A DNA stretch of 64,000 nucleotides, taken from Microbulbifer hainanensis. GTDB lineage: Bacteria > Pseudomonadota > Gammaproteobacteria > Pseudomonadales > Cellvibrionaceae. The stretch is taken from assembly GCF_014904735.1 (NCBI RefSeq), contig NZ_JACZCR010000020.1, positions 124,001 through 188,000 on the forward strand, given 5' to 3'. Below the pieces are notes generated by a model. It was not told the origin of the DNA. It did not search any database and saw only the letters and a program-made list of their open reading frames with translations. How positions within the stretch are numbered: the stretch's first letter is position 1; each line of letters opens with the position of its first letter. This document shows, in pieces, positions 45,768 to 56,066 of this stretch. The position numbers and the translations under genes were made by a program.

Positions 45768-46916
45768 TTAATCAGCCACAGCGTCACCATCCCCCAGCTC
45801 GCGCGCCTGGTAATAGGCCTCCTCGCTGATGCGGTGATACGGAACCACCTGCGACTCGAATTCCTTGTACGCCTTGTAGACCCGCGCAAACTGCGGATCT
45901 TCTGCGGCGGTCTCTTCCATGATCTGGTTATTGATCTTTTTCAGGTAGACGATCACATCATCGGGCAGGCGACGCAATTGCACGCCGTGTTTGTCCACCA
46001 GCTCCTGCAGGGCGCGGTTGTTGCGCGCGGTGTACTCGTCGAGCATATCCTGGTTGGCGTCGCGGGCGGCGGTGCGCACGATTGCCTGCAAATCCGGCGG
46101 CAGCTTTTCGAACGCGGTCTTGTTGACGATAAATTCGAGGATTGAGCCCGGCTCATGCCAGCCGGGATAGTAGTAATACTTGGCGATCTGGTAGAAGCCG
46201 AAGGCGAGGTCATTGTAGGGACCGACCCACTCGGTCGCATCGATCACGCCGGTCTGCAGCGCGGTGTACAGCTCTCCGCCGGGAATGGTCACCGCGGTGC
46301 CGCCGGCGCGGTTCAGCACTTCGCCGCCGAGACCGGGGATGCGCATCTTCAGTCCCTTGAGGTCGTTGACGGAGTTGATTTCCTTGTTGAACCAGCCCGC
46401 CATCTGCACACCGGTGGACCCTCCGGCCATCGGAATCAGGTCGAAGGGCTCGTAGAGTTCGCGCCACAGCTCCATGCCGCCGCCGTAGTGCAGCCAGCCG
46501 TTCATTTCCTGGGCGTTGAGGCCGAAGGGTACGGCGGTGAAGAACTGGGCCGCGGGGATCTTGCCTTTCCAGTAATAGGCCGCACCGTGGCCCATCTGCG
46601 CTGCGCCATCGGACACGGCCCCGAACACGCCCATGGCCGGCACCAGCTCACCGGCACCGTAGACTTTGATCTTCAGACGCCCGTCGGACATGGCCGCCAC
46701 TTTTTTCGCGAAGCGCTCCGGCGCACTGCCGAGCCCGGGAAAGTTTTTCGGCCAGGTGGTGACGAGTTTCCACTCGAACGTTTCCTGATCGCTGCCCTTG
46801 GCGAAGTGCTGCGTCGGCCCTTTGGATGATGTGGAAACGACCAGGGCACCGAAGGTGATCACCAGCAGGGCGAGCAGGCCGAGAATGACCGGCGGATACC
46901 AGTTTATTTTTTTCAT
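45768..46916 (-). CDS. TRAP transporter substrate-binding protein (DctP/TakP type)
   Basis: A 382-aa periplasmic binding protein with an N-terminal membrane segment (VILGLLALLVITFGALVV, about 10-28) that may act as signal or anchor. Family blocks are FEWKLVTTWPKNFPGLGSAPERFAKKV, GAVSDGAAQMGHGAAYYWKGK, MAGGSTGVQMAGWFNKEI, GLKMRIPGLGGEVLNRAGG and IDATEWVGPYNDLAFGFY. It resembles the COG4663 branch for 2-oxo acids or aromatic acids, the same branch as the DctQ/DctM pair at 36.0-37.9 kb. It is separated from them by the ABC, yciA and toxin genes. Confidence 0.9.
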   Translation of the reverse strand: MKKINWYPPVILGLLALLVITFGALVVSTSSKGPTQHFAKGSDQETFEWKLVTTWPKNFPGLGSAPERFAKKVAAMSDGRLKIKVYGAGELVPAMGVFGAVSDGAAQMGHGAAYYWKGKIPAAQFFTAVPFGLNAQEMNGWLHYGGGMELWRELYEPFDLIPMAGGSTGVQMAGWFNKEINSVNDLKGLKMRIPGLGGEVLNRAGGTAVTIPGGELYTALQTGVIDATEWVGPYNDLAFGFYQIAKYYYYPGWHEPGSILEFIVNKTAFEKLPPDLQAIVRTAARDANQDMLDEYTARNNRALQELVDKHGVQLRRLPDDVIVYLKKINNQIMEETAAEDPQFARVYKAYKEFESQVVPYHRISEEAYYQARELGDGDAVAD

Positions 46917-46981
46917 CGCGTTTTTTTATTTTTGTTGCTGTCTTGTTGATTAGTCAGTCCGGAGCAGGACGAAACTATGGT

Positions 46982-49201
<2,220 letters not shown>

Positions 49202-49234
49202 GGCGGCGATTGTACCAGAGCTAGCGTCCACCAC

Positions 49235-49250
49235 CTGTGTAAATAAACAG
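49235..49250 (-). promoter_or_regulatory. LexA (SOS) box of uvrD
   Basis: CTGTTTATTTACACAG on the minus strand, a perfect CTGT-N8-ACAG with an AT-rich middle, the gammaproteobacterial LexA consensus. It ends 34 bp before the uvrD ATG. E. coli uvrD is also a LexA target, which supports the call. Confidence 0.82.
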
Positions 49251-49296
49251 GTTTTTGCACCACTCCGGCACATGTTGCCTCCATCCCAGACGCGAA

Positions 49297-49372
49297 GGTC
49301 GTGCTGCTGGGGACCGTCTGGGAAACGATTGCCGATGAGGCTGTTGCGCGGACGGTCCCCGGCGGCACGACC
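49297..49372 (+). repeat. Long hairpin upstream of hexR
   Basis: The segment 49297-49320 can pair with 49349-49372 over 24 bp. All positions are Watson-Crick except three T/G positions, which would be G-U pairs in a plus-strand RNA but mismatches in a minus-strand RNA. The loop is 28 nt. The core is GGGGACCGTC (49309-49318) with GACGGTCCCC (49351-49360). It sits 91 bp before the hexR start. A 10-bp direct repeat GCTCGCCAGC (49380-49389 and 49404-49413) and a second small hairpin AACCGC/GCGGTT (49423-49440) follow it. Confidence 0.7.
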
Positions 49373-49462
49373 GCCCGGGGCTCGCCAGCAGCGCGGCAAA
49401 GTCGCTCGCCAGCGGGGTTAGCAACCGCTAAACTGCGGTTCCGGAAATGAGAAGGAAGTCCC

Positions 49463-50317
49463 GTGAAGCCGGCGGAAGTCACGCAGAAAATCAGTGAGCA
49501 GCTGTCCTCCATGCGCAAATCCGAGCGCAAGGTGGCCGAATACATCCTCGCCAACCCGAATGAAATCATTCATATGCGCATTGTCGACCTGGCCACCGAG
49601 GCACAGGTCAGCGAACCGACGGTGGTACGTTTCTGCCGCGCCGTGGGCTGCTCCGGTTTCCAGGAATTCAAGCTGAACCTCGCGCAGCAGCTGGCCTCCA
49701 GCCCCAGCTTCGGCCAGATTGCCGTGACCGAGACGGATACCATTGCCGAATACAAGCGCAAGGTGTTCGACTCCACCGTCGATACGCTGCTGAACGTGCG
49801 CGACAAGATCGACGCCCGTGCACTGGAAGCGGCGGTAACGGCGATAGCCAACGCCAAACGGGTGGAGTTCTTCGGTTTCGGTGCCTCCGGTGCCGTGGCC
49901 GCCGACGCCCAGCACAAGTTCTTCCGCCTGCAGCTGGCCACTGCCGCCCACTCCGACCACCACATGCAGAACATGTCCGCCATGAGCATGGAGCCCGGCG
50001 ATATCGTCGTGGCGATCTCCCAGAGTGGCCGCACCAAGGCCCTGCTGCGTTCGATGGAAATGGCCAAACAGCAGGGCGCCACCGTGATTGCCCTCGGCCC
50101 CAGTGGTTCGCCGGTGACGCAGCAGGCCACTATCCCGCTGGAAGTGGACGTGGAAGAGGACATCGAAATCTACACGCCGCTGTCGTCGCGCATCGCCCAC
50201 CTGGTGGTGATCGACGTACTCGCCATCGGCGTCTCCCAGCGCAAGGGGCCGCAACTGCAGGAACACCTGCTGAAGCTCAAGCAGGGCCTCTACACGCTCA
50301 AGGAAGACAAGCACTGA
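49463..50317 (+). CDS. hexR: MurR/RpiR family regulator HexR
   Basis: A 284-aa regulator of central sugar metabolism. The N-terminal RpiR helix-turn-helix (1-77) contains MRIVDLATEAQVSEPTVVRFCRAVGCSGFQEFK. The C-terminal SIS sugar-phosphate domain (about 125-265) contains RVEFFGFGASGAVAADAQHKFFRL and ISQSGRTKALLRSM. HexR binds KDPG and represses Entner-Doudoroff and glucose genes (zwf, edd, gap). None of those targets is in the window. The GTG start has AGAAGGAAG upstream. Confidence 0.93.
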   Translation: MKPAEVTQKISEQLSSMRKSERKVAEYILANPNEIIHMRIVDLATEAQVSEPTVVRFCRAVGCSGFQEFKLNLAQQLASSPSFGQIAVTETDTIAEYKRKVFDSTVDTLLNVRDKIDARALEAAVTAIANAKRVEFFGFGASGAVAADAQHKFFRLQLATAAHSDHHMQNMSAMSMEPGDIVVAISQSGRTKALLRSMEMAKQQGATVIALGPSGSPVTQQATIPLEVDVEEDIEIYTPLSSRIAHLVVIDVLAIGVSQRKGPQLQEHLLKLKQGLYTLKEDKH

Positions 50318-50364
50318 AGCGCTCTTCCCGCTACATTTTCTACTGATGCCGCTGGCATCCCCCC

Positions 50365-50390
50365 AGGCGCGCCATTACCATGGCGCGCCT
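50365..50390. terminator. GC-rich hairpin after hexR
   Basis: Perfect 10-bp arms AGGCGCGCCA (50365-50374) and TGGCGCGCCT (50381-50390), loop TTACCA, located 48 bp after the hexR stop. No T tract follows, so termination efficiency is uncertain. Confidence 0.5.
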
Positions 50391-50462
50391 CTGGCGGTTG
50401 ATCCCTGACGGTCAGCCGGCCATCTCTCTCGATATTCCGTTCCGCTGTACCTGAGCCGATTT

Positions 50463-51722
50463 ATGAGCCCCAGTTCCCTCGCTGTCGACAAGACCCCACC
50501 GCGCTGGCTCGCCCTGTGGCTCGCCGCACTGGTGGCGCTAACGCCGTTTTCGATCGACAGCTATCTGCCGGCGATTCCAGCGATGGCCGCGGCGCTGGAT
50601 ACCGAAGTGGCGCGGGTGCAGCACTCGGTGTCCAGTTTCCTGCTCGGTTTCGCCATCGGCCAGCTGCTCGGCGGGCCGCTATCGGATCGCTGGGGCCGGC
50701 GCACCGTCGGCACCATCGGCCTGTCGATCTATATCGGCAGCTCGCTGCTGATCCTGTTTGCCAGCCATGTGGATCACCTGATTGCGCTGCGCCTGTGCCA
50801 GGCCATCGGCGGCGGTTTCGCCACGGTGATCTGTGCGGCGATTGTGCGTGACCTGTACAGCGGGCGCGAAGCGGCGCGGATCATTTCCCTGATCAGCACC
50901 ATGATGCTGGTGGCGCCGCTGATCGCGCCGGTCATCGGCTCGGCGCTGCTGACTACGGCCGGCTGGCAGAGCATTTTCATTTTCCTGCTGTCGTACGCCA
51001 CCGCGATGCTGGTGCTGGTGCGGATGCTGCTGCCGGAGACAGTGTCGCGCTTTTCCCGCGCGCGTCGCCAGCGCGGGCCCAAGCGGGATCTGCTGCGCAG
51101 CTACAAACAGGTGCTGGGCCAGCGACGGGCGCTGGGATTCCTGCTCGCGCAGGCCTGTATCAGCGGTTCGATGTTTATCTATATCACCACCGCACCGTTC
51201 GTTTTTATGCAGTATTTCGGCGTACCGGCGAGCCGTTTTCCGCTGTTTTTTGGCGCCTGTGTGCTCGGCCTGATCTGTATGGTGCAGCTCAATATCCGCC
51301 TGCTGAAGCGCTTTGAGCCGCGGCGTATCCTGCTGGCGGGCATATCACTGCAACTGGTGGGCTGCAGCCTGTTGCTGCTGGGCACACTGCCCGAAGGGAA
51401 AACCCTGTGGCTGTGGATGACACCGCTGGTAATGGTGATGGCCAGCATCGGCATTACCGGCCCCAATGCCGCGGCCTGCTACCTGGAATTCTTCCCGCGC
51501 ATCAGTGGCAGTGCCAATGCGCTCTATGGCGCCACGCTGTTCATCGCCGGCGGCGTGCTCGGTGGGCTGGTGAATACGCTGCACACCGACACCCTGACGC
51601 CGATCGCCGCCGCCATGCTCTGCTGCGCACTGGTGGCACTGCTGTCGGCGCTGTTCATTGCCCGCGCACGGGATCCTATCGAGGTCGAGATGCCGGCGGC
51701 AAAGCGCTACGTGCCGCGCTAG
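50463..51722 (+). CDS. Bcr/CflA family multidrug efflux transporter (MFS)
   Basis: A 419-aa inner-membrane exporter with about twelve helices. The first helix region LALWLAALVALTPFSIDSYLPAIPAMAAAL is typical of Bcr/CflA, as are the MFS loop motif GGPLSDRWGRRTVG and RLCQAIGGGFATVICAAIVRDLY. It is a drug:H+ antiporter; substrates cannot be predicted. Its TAG stop shares the palindromic CTAG with the stop of the convergent GST gene. Confidence 0.92.
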   Translation: MSPSSLAVDKTPPRWLALWLAALVALTPFSIDSYLPAIPAMAAALDTEVARVQHSVSSFLLGFAIGQLLGGPLSDRWGRRTVGTIGLSIYIGSSLLILFASHVDHLIALRLCQAIGGGFATVICAAIVRDLYSGREAARIISLISTMMLVAPLIAPVIGSALLTTAGWQSIFIFLLSYATAMLVLVRMLLPETVSRFSRARRQRGPKRDLLRSYKQVLGQRRALGFLLAQACISGSMFIYITTAPFVFMQYFGVPASRFPLFFGACVLGLICMVQLNIRLLKRFEPRRILLAGISLQLVGCSLLLLGTLPEGKTLWLWMTPLVMVMASIGITGPNAAACYLEFFPRISGSANALYGATLFIAGGVLGGLVNTLHTDTLTPIAAAMLCCALVALLSALFIARARDPIEVEMPAAKRYVPR

Positions 51723-52324
51723 CCCTTCAGCAGACCCTCTTCGCGCAGGGCTTTCTGCACGCCCGGTCGCGCTTCCATCCGTTTCTGGAAGGCGCCGAGC
51801 CTTGGCCACGCGTCGGCGTCGATCCCGTGGTTGCCGAGCCAGCTGGCGAGGGTATAGAGGTAGGCGTCGGCAACACTGAAATCGTCGCCGAGCAGGTAGT
51901 CATGCAGCAGATGTTTCTCGATGAAGTCGAAGCGCTTGGCGATGATCTGCTTTGCCCGGGCTTTCTCGTCATCCGGGCCGCTGCCGAACAGCGGCCCGAA
52001 CGCCTTGTGTACCTCGGACGAAAGGTAATTCAGCCACTCCAGCAGCCGGTAGTGGTCGAGACTGCCGTACTCAGGCGCCAGATTCGCATCCGGTTTCTGT
52101 TCGGCGAGGAACTGCACAATGGCCGGCCCCTCGGTCAGTATCTCGCCCCCCTCCAGCTGCAGCGCCGGCACACACCCTTTGGGGTTGATCTCGGCGTAAT
52201 CGGCGCCGCTTTCCAGCTTGTGCTCGCGCAGATTCACCTTGGCCAGCTCCAGTTCGATACCTGCCTCGCAGGCGACGATATGCGGTGATAGGGAGCAGGC
52301 GCCGGGGGCGTAAAAAAGTTTCAT
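51719..52324 (-). CDS. gstA: Glutathione S-transferase, beta class
   Basis: A 201-aa enzyme. The start MKLFYAPGACSLSPHI has Cys10, the beta-class GST cysteine that contacts glutathione, and matches E. coli GstA. NPKGCVPALQLEGG (cis-Pro) and LTEGPAIVQFLAE form the glutathione site, and the C-terminal helical domain carries FSVADAYLYTLASW. The frame is open far upstream, but this start fits the family. It follows yqjG in the same direction, and the group doxX-yqjG-gst may be one operon for quinone and electrophile detoxification. Confidence 0.93.
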   Translation of the reverse strand: MKLFYAPGACSLSPHIVACEAGIELELAKVNLREHKLESGADYAEINPKGCVPALQLEGGEILTEGPAIVQFLAEQKPDANLAPEYGSLDHYRLLEWLNYLSSEVHKAFGPLFGSGPDDEKARAKQIIAKRFDFIEKHLLHDYLLGDDFSVADAYLYTLASWLGNHGIDADAWPRLGAFQKRMEARPGVQKALREEGLLKG

Positions 52325-52451
52325 CGGGAGCCTCGCGCAGTGACAAACGGACTCCCTGCAGTATAGGTGCGGCCCGGTCGCGGAAGTGCCGCGCCGGAAC
52401 CGAAAGCCCCATACCTGCTGCCAGGGCTGCTCGAGAACCGGGTAGGACGCG

Positions 52452-53423
52452 TCAACCGCGGTTATGCGGTGCCGAGTAGTCCAGTTCCGGCCCTTTCGGC
52501 ACGATACCGGTGGGATTGATGGTGTCGTGGCTGGCGTAGTAGTGGGTCTTGATATGGTAGAAATCCACCGTGGCGGCGATACCGGGCCACTGGTACAACT
52601 CGCGGGTGAATCCCCACAGGTTCGGGTAGTCCGCCAGGCGTTGTTTGTTGCATTTGAAGTGACCGTGATAAACGGCATCGAAGCGGATCAACGTCGTAAA
52701 CAGGCGCCAGTCCGCCTCGGTGATGCGGTCGCCGGTCAGGTAGCGGTTGCGACCGAGGCGTTGCTCCAGCTGATCGAGAGTGCTGAACAGTCGGTCATAG
52801 GCGTGCTCGTAAGCCTCTTCTGTCGTCGCAAACCCTGCACGATAGACGCCATTATTCACATTTTCGTAGACGATGTCGTTGGTAGCATCGATATCACCGC
52901 GCAGGTCAGCCGGGTAGTAGTCGTCGTCGTTTCCTGTCAGGCCATTGAAGGCGCTGTTGAACATGCGGATGATTTCCGACGATTCGTTGCTTACCACGCA
53001 CTGGCGCTGCTTGTCCCACAGCAGTGGCACGGTGACGCGGCCGCTGTAGTTGGCGCGGTTTTTCGTGTACAGCTGGTAGAGGAAATCGCTGTTGTAGAGA
53101 TGATCGCCGCTCGAGCCCGCGTCGGTGTCGAAAGTCCATCCGTGCTCGCGCATGTAAGGACTCACTACGGACACATCGATGTAATCGTCGAGCCCTTTCA
53201 GTTTGCGGAAAATCAGCGTGCGGTGCGCCCAGGGGCAGGCCAGCGACACATACAGGTGATAGCGGTCTTTCTCCGCAGCAAAGCCGCCCTCGCCGCTGGG
53301 TCCGGCGCTGCCGTCGGCAGTGATCCAGTTGCGCAGTTGCGCGGCCTCGCGCACAAACTCACCTTCGCTCTTGTCAGTGTCATACCAGCGGTCCTGCCAC
53401 TGGCCGTTGACCAGTAAACCCAT
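52452..53423 (-). CDS. yqjG: Glutathionyl-hydroquinone reductase
   Basis: A 323-aa xi-class GST that reduces glutathionyl-hydroquinones. The active-site block LYVSLACPWAHRT places the nucleophile at Cys63, the same number as in E. coli YqjG. Downstream are VSPYMREHGWTFD, VPLLWDKQRQCVVSNESSEIIRMFN and the helical domain with LTGDRITEADWRLFTTLIRFDAVYHGHFKCN. In E. coli the doxX-type yqjF precedes yqjG, as here. GAGGAGG precedes the ATG. Confidence 0.95.
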   Translation of the reverse strand: MGLLVNGQWQDRWYDTDKSEGEFVREAAQLRNWITADGSAGPSGEGGFAAEKDRYHLYVSLACPWAHRTLIFRKLKGLDDYIDVSVVSPYMREHGWTFDTDAGSSGDHLYNSDFLYQLYTKNRANYSGRVTVPLLWDKQRQCVVSNESSEIIRMFNSAFNGLTGNDDDYYPADLRGDIDATNDIVYENVNNGVYRAGFATTEEAYEHAYDRLFSTLDQLEQRLGRNRYLTGDRITEADWRLFTTLIRFDAVYHGHFKCNKQRLADYPNLWGFTRELYQWPGIAATVDFYHIKTHYYASHDTINPTGIVPKGPELDYSAPHNRG

Positions 53424-53474
53424 GGGGCCTCCTCGTTGATTCGGGGAATATTGGATATATCGGGAGTATTGAGT

Positions 53475-53502
53475 GGGCGCGGCCGCCGTGGTGGCCGCGC
53501 CC
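53475..53502. repeat. GC hairpin between doxX and yqjG
   Basis: Perfect 10-bp arms GGGCGCGGCC (53475-53484) and GGCCGCGCCC (53493-53502) with an 8-nt loop. It lies 12 bp after the doxX stop on the minus strand with no T tract, so it may reduce read-through into yqjG or protect the doxX message. Confidence 0.6.
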
Positions 53503-53513
53503 TGGGGGCAATC

Positions 53514-53924
53514 TCAACGATTGCGGCGGAAGAGGTGGTCGATGCTGAAGCGGCCGGCACCGGCGCAGGCGACGTAGATGAAACCACCGGCGATGGTCAC
53601 GTTCTTCATGAAGTTGATCATCTGCGCCTGGTCGCCGGGATGGTAGTGGAACAGCCAAGCCGTCAGCAGCGAGAAGATCGCCAGTCCCAGCGCCACCCAG
53701 CGGGTCAGGAAACCGAACAGTATGGCCAGGCCGCCGCCCAGTTCCGCCAGGATCACCAGCGGCAGCAGCCCGCCGGGCACGCCCATAGCCTCCATATAGC
53801 CCTGGGTGGCCTCGTAGCCACCGATCTTGCCCCAGCCGGCGGTGATAAACATGTACGCCATCAGCACGCGGCCGAGCAGTTTTGCGAGATCGCAGGTTAT
53901 TGCAGTATTCGTTCCTGAATTCAT
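53514..53924 (-). CDS. DoxX family membrane protein (YqjF-like)
   Basis: A 136-aa membrane protein with four hydrophobic helices. Family blocks are LLGRVLMAYMFITAGWGKIGGY, LLPLVILAELGGGLAILFGF and FMKNVTIAGGFIYVACAGAGRFSID. DoxX proteins partner with thiol or quinone oxidoreductases in redox balance. It lies upstream of yqjG, as in E. coli. Confidence 0.92.
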   Translation of the reverse strand: MNSGTNTAITCDLAKLLGRVLMAYMFITAGWGKIGGYEATQGYMEAMGVPGGLLPLVILAELGGGLAILFGFLTRWVALGLAIFSLLTAWLFHYHPGDQAQMINFMKNVTIAGGFIYVACAGAGRFSIDHLFRRNR

Positions 53925-54067
53925 TTCTGAACCCTCTTTGTGAGATCAATCGATCAGTGATAGTGAAACTGCGTTCAGTGTAGTTCTATTATTTACTGTG
54001 AAAACCGCAAAATATCGCCAGTAACTTTCGAATTTTTCAATATTTGTCGCGAGAGACCACTGCAAGC

Positions 54068-54955
54068 TCACTCCAGCGGCCCGAGACAGTCGCGCAGGGC
54101 ACCGATCAGCAGATTCGCCGCCGGACCGCAGCGATCGATATCGGCGTACACCAGGTAGACGGTGACATCGCGCTCCCAGGGCTCCTCGGTCGACAGGGGC
54201 AGCAGCTGGTCGGCGGACAGCGACTCGCGGATGCGGGTTTGCGGCAGCCAGGCAAATCCGAGTCCCCGCTCGATCAGCTCTACCGACGTTTGCACATTGG
54301 TGACGGTAATGCGCTGGTCCGAACCGAGCCAGCCTGCATCCTGGCGATTCCTGTGTGCGGAATCACGCACGACGATCTGCCGACAGCTTTTCAGGTCTTC
54401 ACGTGTCACTGCCCGCCCGAGGTGGTGCAGCGGATGCTGCGGGTGCGCCACCGGCAGGAAACGCACACGGGCGATCGGCTCACCGACAAAACCCTGGGGC
54501 ACCAGAGTACTTAGAATGAAATCGGCCTGTTGCGCCTGCAGCAGTTCCTCGGCGCCGGACAATACGGTTTCGCGCAACTCGATACGTGTGTGCGGAAACT
54601 CTGCAGCGCAGCGCTCGATGGCGTTGAACAGGCACTCGTAATCGAACAGCACATCCACGGCCAGGGTCAACACCGCTTCCTCGCCGCTGGAGAGACTGGC
54701 CGCCACCGATTCCAACGCTTCTGCCTCGTCCAGGAGTCCGCCGGCCCGTGCCAGCAGTATGCGCCCGGCGTCAGTGAGCTCGGCCTTGCGTCCACGCACT
54801 TCCAGCAGTGCCACGCCGAGACTTTCCTGCAGTTTGTGTACCGCGTGATTGATGGACGACTGGCTCTTGTGCACCGCCTGCGCAGCCTGGGAAAAACCGC
54901 CGTGTTCGACCACAGACTGGAACATACGCCACTGTTCCAGGGTTACCTTGGCCAT
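54068..54955 (-). CDS. LysR family transcriptional regulator
   Basis: A 295-aa regulator. The winged helix is at 1-65 (VTLEQWRMFQSVVEHGGFSQAAQAVHKSQSSINHAVHKLQESLG) and the effector domain at about 90-290. Its ATG at 54955 follows AAGGAG. It is divergent from the pirin gene (166-bp gap) and upstream of doxX on the same strand. It likely controls pirin and perhaps the doxX-yqjG-gst group. The shared gap has short palindromes such as ATTCGAAT (55037-55044) but no clear T-N11-A site that I would assert. Confidence 0.88.
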   Translation of the reverse strand: MAKVTLEQWRMFQSVVEHGGFSQAAQAVHKSQSSINHAVHKLQESLGVALLEVRGRKAELTDAGRILLARAGGLLDEAEALESVAASLSSGEEAVLTLAVDVLFDYECLFNAIERCAAEFPHTRIELRETVLSGAEELLQAQQADFILSTLVPQGFVGEPIARVRFLPVAHPQHPLHHLGRAVTREDLKSCRQIVVRDSAHRNRQDAGWLGSDQRITVTNVQTSVELIERGLGFAWLPQTRIRESLSADQLLPLSTEEPWERDVTVYLVYADIDRCGPAANLLIGALRDCLGPLE

Positions 54956-55121
54956 CAGCACTCCTTTTGCATTGTTATCGACCGTTCGAGATATCCGCTC
55001 GCCGTGCGAACTGTATATAGCCCAACTAGTCTATGAATTCGAATATAAGCAGCGAATATTTGCCATTTTTTATCGAAATCATCGGTCTATACTGCCGACA
55101 TCATCACACTGGGAGGTGAAT

Positions 55122-56006
55122 ATGTCAGCATTCGAACTCAAACCCGGCGCCCGCCCCGTAGTACGCGGTATCGCCAGCCAGGCCTCTTCCGACGGCGCCG
55201 GCGTCAAGATCCAGCGCGTAGCCGGATTCCAGAGCCAGGACTTCAGCCCTTTCCTGATGCTCGACGAGATCCGCTCGGAAAATGCGGACGACTATATCGC
55301 CGGTTTCCCGCCGCACCCGCACCGCGGTATCGAAACCCTCACTTATATGCTGAACGGCGAGTTCGAGCATCGGGATCACCTGGGCAATCGCGGCGCCGTC
55401 TCATCCGGCGGGGCCCAGTGGATGCGCGCCGGGCGCGGCATCATTCACTCGGAAATGCCGGCGCAGGCGCAGGACGGCACCGCTGGCGGCATGCACGGTT
55501 TCCAGCTGTGGATCAACATGGCCGCGGCCAACAAGATGGACAAACCCACCTGGCGCGATATTCAGGCGGCGGAGATGCCGGAAGTGCCACTGGATGACGC
55601 CGGCTCACTGGCCCGGCTGATCGCTGGCGAATGGACTGTTGCCGGCGAAAAGAAAAGTGCACCGCTGACGGACGCCGCGGCGGAAGCGGCGGTGGCGGAT
55701 ATCCGCCTGGCGGCAGATGCAGAAGTGTTACTGCCGCTGCCGGAGGCACACAGCGTGATGGTGTTCGTCTACAGCGGCGCGCTGGTGACCGAGCGCGGCC
55801 ACATCCCCCGCGGCAATATGCTGTTGTATGGTGCTGGCGAAACGTTACAATTGCGCGCCGACCACTCGGGAGCAGGCTTGTTGTGCCTACATGGCCTGCC
55901 TCTGCGCGAACCCATTGCCCACTACGGCCCCTTCGTCATGAACAGCCGCGAAGAAATCGATCAGGCGCTGCGCGACTACAATAACGGCACACTCACCGAC
56001 GACTAA
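55122..56006 (+). CDS. Pirin family protein (quercetin 2,3-dioxygenase-like)
   Basis: A 294-aa bicupin. The N-terminal cupin has the metal ligands in PPHPHRGIETLTYMLNGEFEHRDHLGNRG and later RGIIHSEMP. The C-terminal cupin ends with the pirin signature REPIAHYGPFVMNSREEIDQALRDYNNG. Pirins are redox-sensing or quercetinase proteins. GGGAGGTGA precedes the ATG. A -10-like TATACT lies at 55088-55093. It is adjacent to a LysR regulator and electrophile-detoxification genes. Confidence 0.92.
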   Translation: MSAFELKPGARPVVRGIASQASSDGAGVKIQRVAGFQSQDFSPFLMLDEIRSENADDYIAGFPPHPHRGIETLTYMLNGEFEHRDHLGNRGAVSSGGAQWMRAGRGIIHSEMPAQAQDGTAGGMHGFQLWINMAAANKMDKPTWRDIQAAEMPEVPLDDAGSLARLIAGEWTVAGEKKSAPLTDAAAEAAVADIRLAADAEVLLPLPEAHSVMVFVYSGALVTERGHIPRGNMLLYGAGETLQLRADHSGAGLLCLHGLPLREPIAHYGPFVMNSREEIDQALRDYNNGTLTDD

Positions 56007-56066
56007 TCCGGGGCGCTGCGCGCGCCCCTTCCGTATCACTCCCGATCTGTGAGGGCGCCGCGCGGC

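Noticed and set aside
51719..51722. Shared CTAG of two convergent stop codons as a regulatory feature
   Set aside because: Tail-to-tail overlap by chance of a palindromic stop; noted in the gene entry only.
54956..55121. LysR binding site in the lysR/pirin gap
   Set aside because: AT-rich with short palindromes (ATTCGAAT, AATATT), but no single T-N11-A dyad stands out, so no operator was called.
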